A stretch of DNA of 64,000 bases from Beroe forskalii (lineage: Eukaryota; Ctenophora; Nuda; Beroida; Beroidae): contig WFMF01000184.1 of NCBI GenBank assembly GCA_011033025.1, positions 277,102 through 341,101 on the forward strand, read 5' to 3'. The notes under the pieces are model-generated. The model was not told the origin of the DNA. It ran no database searches and was given only the letters and a program-made list of their open reading frames with translations. The position numbers were made by a program, and so were the translations under genes. Below are positions 35,585-44,800 of this stretch, in pieces; the stretch's first letter is position 1; each line of letters begins with the position of its first letter.

Positions 35585-37380
35585 ATTCTCCACCCTGTTA
35601 GGTAGGGGTATGTCAAGCGAGAACACCCTACAAACCTAGTCTAATTCTTCACCCTGTTAGGTACAGTAGGGGTATGTCAAGCGAGAATACCCTACAAACC
35701 CTATCTAATTCTTCACCCTGTTAGGTAGGGGTATGTCAAGCGAGAATACCCTACAAACCCTATCTAATTCTTCACCCTGTTAGGTAGGGGTATGTCAAGC
35801 GAGAACACCCTACAAACCCTATCTAATTCTTCACCCTGTTAGGTAGGGGTATGTCAAGCGAGAATACCCTACAAACTCCAGCTAATTCTTCACCCTGTTA
35901 GGTAGGGGTATGTCAAGCGAGAATACCCTACAAACTCCAGCTAATTCTTCACCCTGTTAGGTAGGGGTATGTCAAGCGAGAATACCCTACAAACCCTAAT
36001 TCTTCTTCACCCTGTTAGGTAGGGGTATGTCAAGCGAGAATACCCTACAAACTCAGCTAATTCTTCACCCTGTTAGGTAGGGGTATGTCAAGCGAGAATA
36101 CCCTACAAACCCTATCTAATTCTTCACCCTGTTAGGTAGGGGTATGTCAAGCGAGAATACCCTACAAACCCTATCTAATTCTTCACCCTGTTAGGTAGGG
36201 GTATGTCAAGCGAGAATACCCTACAAACCCTATCTAATTCTTCACCCTGTTAGGTAGGGGTATGTCAAGCGAGAACACCCTACAAACCCTATCTAATTCT
36301 TCACCCTGTTAGGTAGGGGTATGTCAAGCGAGAATACCCTACAAACTCCAGCTAATTCTTCACCCTGTTAGGTAGGGGTATTTCAAGCGAGAATACCCTA
36401 CAAACCCTATCTCCTATCTAATTCTTCACCCTGTTAGGTAGGGGTATGTCAAGCGAGAACACCCTACAAACCCTATCTAATTCTTCACCCTGTTAGGTAT
36501 GTCAAGCGAGAACACCCTACAAACCCTATCTAATTCTTCACCCTGTTAGGTAGGGGTATGTCAAGCGAGAATACCCTACAAACTCCAACTAATTCTTCAC
36601 CCTGTTAGGTAGGGGTATGTCAAGCGAGAATACCCTACAAACTCCAGCTAATTCTTCACCCTGTTAGGTAGGGGTATGTCAAGCGAGAATACCCTACAAA
36701 CCCTATCTAATTCTTCACCCTGTTAGGTAGGGGTATGTCAAGCGAGAACACCCTACAAACCCTATCTAATTCTTCACCCTGTTAGGTAGGGGTATGTCAA
36801 GCGAGAATACCCTACAAACTCCAGCTAATTCTTCACCCTGTTAGGTAGGGGTATGTCAAGCGAGAATACCCTACAAACTCCAGCTAGTTCTTCACCCTGT
36901 TAGGTAGGGGTATGTCAAGCGAGAATACCCTACAAACTCCAACTAATTCTTCACCCTGTTAGGTAGGGGTATGTCAGGCGAGAATACCCTACAAACTCCA
37001 GCTAATTCTTCACCCTGTTAGGTAGGGGTATGTCAAGCGAGATTAGCCAATTTTGAGGGTACTTGTGGGCGTGCAATAATAAGTAATATTGCACTCCTCA
37101 CATTGGCTAATACGCTAAGAGCATGGCAAATGGTCATGACGCTAATAAAATTATTGCACTCGGCTTCGCCTCGTGCAATAATTTGGTATTGTCGCACTCG
37201 GCCTGCTCCTCGTGCGACAATACAAATTATTGCACTCGGCTACGCCTCGTGCAATAATTTCTATTAGCGCATTCCCAGCCATGCTCTAAGCGTATAATAC
37301 CCTACAAACTCCAACTAATTCTTCACCCTTTGAGGTAGGGGTATGTCAAGCGAGAATACCCTACAAACTCCAGCCAGTGG
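35585..37380. repeat. 60-bp satellite-like array, about 26 units
   Basis: Units of 59-61 bp with the core 'ttcaccctgttaggtagggg', then 'tatgtcaagcgagaa' and 'taccctacaaac' (varying as ccctatctaa or tccagctaa). Twenty-five run nearly head to tail from 35585 to about 37041. One diverged unit follows an insertion at 37320-37373. Variant types alternate in blocks, showing higher-order amplification. It ends at the first visible ATG12 exon. Confidence 0.95.
37042..37288. mobile_element. Hairpin element inserted in the 60-bp array
   Basis: The array unit is cut within 'gcgagaatacc'. The insert contains paired arms: ttagccaat (37043) against attggctaa (37101), and acgctaagagcatgg against ccatgctctaagcgt near the right end. 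In the middle are three repeats of 'ttgcactcggc(t)…cctcgtgcaata', which also pair with each other. No coding capacity: MITE-like. Confidence 0.75.
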
Positions 37381-40300
37381 CTCTAACACCCCCTCAACAG
37401 CCGACAGTAAATCTTCAAAAACGGAGGTGTACAGGGTGTTTCATATTAAGTGTGACTATTTTGAAACTGTACTGAAAATTCAATTAAAGACTTTTTGGGC
37501 ATAAATTCCAATCATATTGGCATAACAAGAAGACTGAGAATCGGTGCCAAGTCTTTCATTGAATTTCAGTACAGTTTCAAAATAGTCACACTTAATATGA
37601 AACACCCTGTAGATACGCGAGTTTAAGTAGAATCCGAGATCGAGATCAAATCTTATTGAAAGATCAAAATTATTGTTCAGAAGACAATTCCAAACACGCG
37701 AACTTCGCGAAGTATAGTAGACGTCTATCTTACTACTTATTATTCTTCCTCATATCTTACTACTTATAATTCTTCCTCATATATAAATAAATAAATAAAT
37801 AAATAAATGTATATCTGTCTGTCCGGTCTTCCTTATATATAGCCACAGACCTCTTTGACACCACTCAGTACCCAATCAAGCATACCGATGATCGGAATGT
37901 TCCAGTGACGTTTGACACCACCAGGTATATAGACATCACTTAGAGGAGTGGGCACACTCGATTGAAATATGACCTCATCACTGATAAGAACTACAGTACT
38001 GCATTATACTGTACGAATTGCTGAAGCGAAAAAATTGTGAAAGATGGCCGGAGGCCATGGGTTCTGCTAGTATAAATAAATAAATAAATAAATATATATC
38101 TGTCTGTCCGGTCTTCCTTATATATAGCCACAGACCTCTCTGACACCACTCAGTACCCAATCAAGCATAGCGATGATCGGAATGCTCATACGAAAGTACC
38201 AGTGACGTTTGACACCACCAGGTATATAGGTACTATATAGTCATCACTAGAGGAGTAGGCACACCCGATTAAAATATGACCTCATCACTGACAAGAACTA
38301 CAGTACTACATTGTACTGTACGAATTGCTGAAGCGAAAAATTGGTGAACGGTGGCCGGAGGCCACGGGCCCTGCTAGATATCTCAATGTATAGTAGACGT
38401 TCACTACATTGATTTAGTTCATTCAAATACGCGGACTTTATTAATCAGGAGGAGAAGAAGGGAGCCCAGGAGAAGATATCTATTTTATTATCACTGATAT
38501 AAAGCCGATTAATACTTATATTTTCTCGGATTATCGCCGATGTAAAATCGGTTGCAAACCTGCCTAACCCTCACAAAATGTCCCCTCGAAAACGGAGGAG
38601 AAGAAGGGAGCCCAGGAGAAGATATCGATAGTGCTAAGGAACGTGGGGAATGCTCCCATTCTACAGAGACAACGCTACAATGTGAGTACTTTCATATTAC
38701 GTATAGAGACGTCATCAATTCACCCTTTCTGCGACGGAATCTGTACACTATTAATAGGCCATAGAGGCTTTTTGACATTGTACTTTACGCTTTAACAGTA
38801 CATTTCAGTAAGTTCATAATGTACGGGCTACATAAAGCGTTAAGATGTACTTTGCCCTGTGTACTATATATTTATATACTTGATGACATAGTGAAGTACC
38901 ACTCCTGTCATGCCAAAACTACACCCTACAGAAATTCGGCGGTTATCAACGTCATCCACTCACTATTTTCGCTATGATAATGACGTTATAAACTCACTCA
39001 TAACGCTTTCATAATGATGACATCTTTACCACCTTATTCTCCATGGGCAGAAGATATTTGACCGCCTATTTTTCTGCGCGCGCGGACTCATGTACACATT
39101 AATGATTTACTATATTCTGCACTTTTCCCTCCAAATAATACATATTCTATTTTTATTGGCTTCCTGCCGCAAACTTTTCTCGTGCAAGATTCATTGGCAG
39201 AAAAATGACGTCATTACCATAGGGTAAAGTGGTGAGTTTGTGATAAAATTATGATAGATCTGTACTGTCGGTATATGTTCAACATTTGGCATTGTACACT
39301 GTACAGTATGTACACTGCACACTGTAAATCCTAGATTATATACTCAAATCAATTTTTTGAATGTTCACAGTAGACACTATAGACAGATCTTTGGTTTATG
39401 ATTTTTTGTACATCATTAAAAAAATTCTTACTGGTACTAACAAAACAGAAAAGATTGGTCGGAGTGGACCACTTCTGCACTGTGGTTAGTAAATAAAATT
39501 CTAGGATATTTTACTTATGATTGTGCTTGATTTTCCACGCATCATTATAGAACGATTTTTTGGGCATCATTAATGATAAATTAATGCACATGATTTTAAA
39601 GGTCATCCGCGGATGCCTGCAAAGCCTATATTCTGTAAACATTCTCAAAATTTGTACAATATTATTATGATTGTACTTGATTTTCCACGCATGATAATTG
39701 CAGAAGGCAACTCACTGAGTCACAGCTGCGATCACAGTTCACAGTCATCCTTTATCATCGCTATTTATAGACGGAAGTATACGCACTAGTGACTCCATAG
39801 GAGATATATTATGTTGTGTGACGTCATAAACTTACTATCTTGTGCTGTAATAATGACGTCATCAACTTACTATATTTTGTTAAGATGATGACGTCATCAA
39901 CTTACTATTTTGTGAGATAGTGCTCTATCAATTGAACACTAATTGTTGTAGCCATCATCATTTCGTAATGTTATCACACTGAACAGTATAACACTGAATA
40001 TATAAACATTAAACAGTCAATCGCACAAAAATTAGAACCGTATCTAGATTTGAAGCTTTAAATGACTAACCCTCAAACCCAAACTTCAAAATGAACTCTG
40101 TTTATATATACTGTTACCCATTCCATTCTTCAATAGAATTCATATTAAAAAGGAAGCTTCAATAACCAATAGAATTCTGCTATAAAGGTATAAAAAATTT
40201 TAATGACCCTCTACCCAGGTTGACCGAAACAAGACAGTAAAGTGGATGTCCAACTGGATCAAATCCAAGCTAAGTCTGGCTGCTTCAGACCAAGTTATCC

Positions 40301-40437
40301 TCTACATCGCACAGCACTTTGCTCCACCCCCTGACCAACATGTCGGCAACTTGTTCGACTGTTTCGGGACTAATGATAAGCTGGTGGTGCAGTACAGTAC
40401 ACAGCCTGCTTGGGGGTTAAGGTGGATATTATTTTAG
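37374..40437 (+). CDS. ATG12: Autophagy ubiquitin-like protein ATG12, three exons
   Basis: Exons 37374-37426 (SGSNTPSTADSKSSKTE, donor gtgtac), about 38598-38681 (EKKGAQEKISIVLRNVGNAP, ILQRQRYN, donor gtgagt) and 40219-40437 (DRNKTVKWMSNWIKSKL … AASDQVILYIAQHFAPPPDQ … LFDCFGTNDKLVVQYSTQPAWG) join in phase 0. ATG12 is the ubiquitin-like modifier joined through its C-terminal Gly to ATG5. The complex is the E3-like enzyme for ATG8 lipidation on the phagophore. The ending QPAWG matches the conserved ATG12 AWG terminus. As written, the frame continues LRWILF before a stop. Removing one G from the G5 run at 40412-40416 gives AWG-stop, so an indel error is likely. The 38.6-kb exon has a weak acceptor (cggag), and a broken partial copy lies just upstream. 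The N-terminal start exon is not seen. Confidence 0.88.
37430..37611. mobile_element. Tc1/mariner-type MITE
   Basis: Flanked by TA on both sides. Terminal inverted repeats begin CAGGGTGTTTCATATTAAGT and run about 45 bp, with imperfect pairing further inward around a middle of about 60 bp. The TA target and CAGGGTG ends are typical of non-autonomous Tc1/mariner elements. It lies three bases inside an ATG12 intron, starting within the donor sequence gtgTA. Confidence 0.88.
37780..38375. repeat. Tandemly duplicated roughly 285-bp unit with TAAA tails
   Basis: Each copy starts with (ATAA)n, continues 'tatatctgtctgtccggtct' and ends 'gccggaggccangggnnctg' then 'ctag'. Within each unit a 'tatag'-preceded stretch reads TDLFDTTQYPIKHTDDRN and VPVTFDTTR before gtatat, so it could contain a small exon or an old coding fragment. 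The pair lies in ATG12 intron 1. The (TAAA)n boundaries suggest a retroposed unit. Confidence 0.65.
38449..38594 (+). repeat. Partial duplication of ATG12 exon 2
   Basis: The 32 bases at 38449-38480 are identical to 38595-38626 (gaggagaagaagggagccca and on). The upstream copy has a proper acceptor (ttaatcag) but runs into an in-frame stop soon after 'gatatc'. The downstream copy keeps the coding sequence but has lost the strong acceptor. About 114 bp of AT-rich DNA lies between. Confidence 0.85.
38930..39105. mobile_element. CRE-type dispersed repeat copy
   Basis: Starts 'ttcggcggttatcaacgtca' and ends 'accgcctatttttctgcgcg', with 'gctatgataatgacgtt' inside. A more degraded run with three TGACGTCA octamers follows at 39818-39910. 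Confidence 0.55.
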
Positions 40438-41895
40438 TACTATTAAGGTAAATCCAATTACCAGAATCCCTTGTTTAAATCTCCAATATATTATGCTGTT
40501 TCAAGGGACGATTTATGAAATCACCCAGCAGTTCAGAGTTGTGTTTGCAGATGATTGATTTTCAGAGTTCAGACAATTTCCCGGGTAAAAGTCAGAAACT
40601 AATCAACTATAAACCTGGTTTGGAATCCTCTAAAAATTAACAAATCAGATGCAAGTTTACTGATTTCAATTTATATCGGGATTAAATAAATACCTGTGTT
40701 GCATGGGGGTAAATATGCCTATGTTAACCTTTTGGGATCAATCGTTTGAAACTCGTGGGGGCAACGTGTGCTCTTTTAAGGGCTTTAATCGCGATAACCT
40801 AGTCATGAAAGTTACTTCATAGTTCTCATATCAACGTGACAGTCAAGAAAGAAATAAATATTTTGTTTTTTGTGTTTGGGTATTGTTGCCATTTTGCAGT
40901 GTTGATCTTATCAGTTAATTTGGTGTTTTACAACGGTTATTTTTAAATTATTGATGTTTTCTTATTATAAATGATTTGTCGATTAAAAAATCGGAATTTT
41001 CCAGATTTAATTATGATTAAGTTTAATTTAATGCTATTGCATCAAAAATATTTATTCATGTTGCGTGTTTATCTTGCCGTGTATTGTCGAAGTTGTTTCT
41101 GGGTTATTTCTAAGCACCTATTCGCACTTGAAGCCTCTCAGTATCATCAAAATACTATCAAGCAGGTTATAGTTCTAGTTATCTTCACTCAACTCTCAAC
41201 GCATATTTGGTGATTATGGTCTGTTGTGTAAGTTTAATTCCATAGTTTCATAAAATAGCTGTTCTGAACAAAATCATGTAACTTTGACTTCCATATTAGA
41301 CAAAATCTGCATAATTCAGTGTGAAGAGGGAAATAATAATGGACAGTTTTCAAGTTCCCACAGCACAACAAAAGAACTATTACTCACCTCTATTACTCAC
41401 CTCTAATTAAAGCTCTAATTAACCGATTATAATGTGCACCCTGTCAACATTGGTGGTAATTGATATAACAGCTGCTTCGTGATTGGCTGAAATATGTCAC
41501 GAGATCAGAATGGAGAACGCTGATTGGTTTAGTGACCCCCCTTTTCAAGGCAAAGTTGAGTGAAGATTAACGAGAATTATAACATGCTAGCTCGAGCATG
41601 AAAATATTTTGAAAGTTACATAAATACTTTGATATATCAGCGGCTGGTGCCTAGTTTGTCCATGGTTGATAATAAATACCTAAAGAACTGAATCACGTAA
41701 TTGGTGCGCACTTAAATATTTGAGCACATAGTGCGAGTTTTTGATTATGAGAAGTGAGAACAAAATTTAAATCAGCGTATACTTAATCAATGCCAGTTTA
41801 TCTAAATACTACTTATAAAAATTGCACCAATTAAAAGTGTCGCAGTTCTCAAGTGTACTGAGATACCTCAATAACAATGAAATATCTCGTATAGG
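40438..41895. other. No gene; ATG12-HADH interval
   Basis: AT-rich with short unsupported frames. CCAATCA-type palindrome pieces (gattggctgaaat, ctgattggttt) lie at 41481-41532. The HADH promoter should lie in its last part; I see no clear core motif. Confidence 0.5.
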
Positions 41896-44800
41896 ATGTT
41901 AGCTTGTCGGAATGTAGCTGCCGCAGTGACGTCCTGTGCACGTGCTATTAGTCATGTGACTGTGATTGGGGGCGGACTCATGGGATCCGGGATAACGCAG
42001 GTCAGTTATATACTTCACATTGACCAATCATCGTGCGAGTTGACCGTAAACTCGCGAGCTGATTGGTCAATATATGTCATGATGATTTTGGGTTTTCGTG
42101 GGTAAGCAAATATTTTGATACGCCACCGAGTTTAGAAAGTTAGCAGAGGAGAATTGTAGAGCAGGTGAAAAACAAGGAATAATTTTCATGTCAGAATTGT
42201 TCCGCTCATTCAGTATCTCAAGTGAAGGATTAAGCGTAAATTCAGCCTATAACCCCACCCTTTGAATACATCTCTCTTACTAGTAATATTGATTTCGTGA
42301 CAGAAGCCCCCCTCCGGACAAAAGCCCCCCCCCCCCTAAAAACTCTAACCCTAACACAAACTCTAACAGTAACCATGGCCCCAACCATAACCCTAACCTC
42401 AACTCTAACCATTACCCCGAACCTAATCCTAACACATTAACACATACTGACATACATGTAGATGCTTTTGTCCGCTCAGCGTAATTTCCTCACAGGTAGC
42501 AGCCCAGACTGGTCACAAAGGTTACCCTCGTGGACCTGGACCAGAACATCCTGGACCAATCAACGCAGCGTATCAGCAAGTCTCTGCAGCGAGTGGCTAA
42601 GAAGAGGTTTGGGGAGGACGCTGAGGGGGCGAAGGGGTTCATGGAGAGCACTATGGGGGCTATCAGCACAGCCACATCCGCAGGTAACAACCAATCAGGT
42701 GTAAGTAGAAGAGAGACATCGACCAATCAGGTGTAAGTAGAAGAGAGACATCGACCAATCAGGTGTAAGTAGTAGAGAGACATTGACCAATCAGGTGTAA
42801 GTAGAAGAGAGACATCGACCAATCAGGTGTAAGTAGAAGACAGAAATTGACCAATCAGGTGTTAGTAGAAGACAGACATTGACCAATCAGTGTAAGTAGA
42901 AGACAGACATCGACCAATCAGGTGTAAGTAGAAGAGAGACATTGACCAATCAGGTGTAAGTAGAAGACAGACATTGACCAATCAGGTGCTTCATTGAGAG
43001 CACTATGGGGGCAATCAGCACAGCCACATCCGCAGGTAACAACCAATCAGGTGTAAGAAGTAGAGAGACATCGACCAATCAGGTGTAAGTAGAAGAGAGA
43101 CATCGACCAATCAGGTGTAAGTAAAAGAGAGACATCGACCAGTCAGGTGTAAGTAGAAGACAGACATAGACCAATCAGGTGTAAGTATAAGAGAGACATC
43201 GACCAATCAGGTGTAAGTAGAAGACAGACATTGACCAATCAGGTGTAAGAAGTAGAGAGACATCGATCAATCAGGTGTAAGTAGAAGAGAGACATCGACC
43301 AATCAGGTGTAAGTAGAAGAGAAATATCGACCAATCAGGTGTAAGTAGAAGAGGGACATCGACCAATCAGTGCGCTGCTGTCTGATTGGCAATGTCCAAT
43401 CAGAGCGGGATCTGACCGTCAGGTCGCGCGCTGATTGGTCAATGTCAGTGAACATTCTTCTGCAAAAACTGCTCTTATGGCCCTTTCGATATGATGTTTT
43501 TAATGACTGCTCATGGTATAAAGAATCCTTGAATTTTTACCGGATCATCATCAAATTTGAAATTCTACGTAAGTTTCTAAAAATAGAATTCACCTCTCTG
43601 TTATATTACATTTGATAGGTTGATATCAGTGGTATCATGAAACGATGATGGTTATTCTATGTTAAATTAGGTACACCACGTCAGTTCATGCCACCTGCTG
43701 CCAGCTTCAACTGACTAATAGAAGCAACTCTCTGGAGTTTGACCAATAGTTTTTACTTTTTAATTTCCCCTGGAAAAAGAGTAGTACTATTGCTCCTAAA
43801 GACATATCTTTTCTGTAGTTTTTATGGAATTCTGTGATTTTAATGATTTTTACAGGTCCAGTCGTTGAGGGCACTGACTTAGTAATAGAAGCAATCGTTG
43901 AGAACATGGCAGTGAAACACGCTCTCTTCAAGGAACTGGACGCGGCTGCTCCTCAGGTTGGTGATGTCATCAACGCTCCATTCTAAACTATGATAATGAC
44001 GTCATACTCTCAGTTTTAAAAACTGCCTTCAACTGCCTGTAATGCTGCTCAGGTATAGGGTGAGTGATGTAATCAACGCTCCATTGTAATGTCTGATAAT
44101 GACGTCATCTGCCTGTTATGCTGCTCCTCCTCAGATAGGTGATGTCATTAACACACCATTCTAAACTATGATAATACCCACAGCTTTAACTGCCATCAAC
44201 TGCTCATAATTCTGCTCAGCTCGTCAGGTATAGGTGTAGTGATGTCGTCAATACGTAAGCCCTGATAATGACGTCACTCATATATATACCACATTCGTGC
44301 GTGGAACTTGGGAAGTGAAAGCAGTTGTTTTTAATAAGTTAATAGTTACAACTTACACAAACTTTCATTGGTAATCTACATGAGTACATAAAATGCAACC
44401 GGGGGCTTCTGGCAGGTTTGAAACTTGAAAGACTATTTTAACTCCGGAAACAGTCTCCTTTACATCTGTGTAAACCCCGCGCGTAAAAAATAGGCGGCTA
44501 TCAACGTTATAAACTTCCTTCATTAAGCTATGATAATGACGTCATAGCCTATAACTATTTCTCTTGCGGGAAATCACAGACTTTATACCTGTGTGTTAGT
44601 GTGACTTGCATGCTAATCTATTCACGGAACTGATGTGGTTATTTCCTGATCGTGAAGATGATGACATGCTTTGTATTGTACAGCACACTTTGACTGTAAA
44701 AAATAGTCACGATGGATGTAATGGCGTCCCAACGACACAAGATGGAATGGGAAACAGTCTGAGGAAGAAGAATCCATATCCGGGTAATCGGTCTTGAGAG

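Noticed and set aside
35585..37050. CRISPR-like regular array
   Set aside because: Units are head-to-tail with no unique spacers, and the genes around are animal nuclear genes; it is a satellite-type array.
42305..42480. Interstitial telomere
   Set aside because: The CTAACC units are irregular and the tract ends in the same inner motif as the poly-C/poly-G element at 33722-33841, so a mobile-element origin is more likely.
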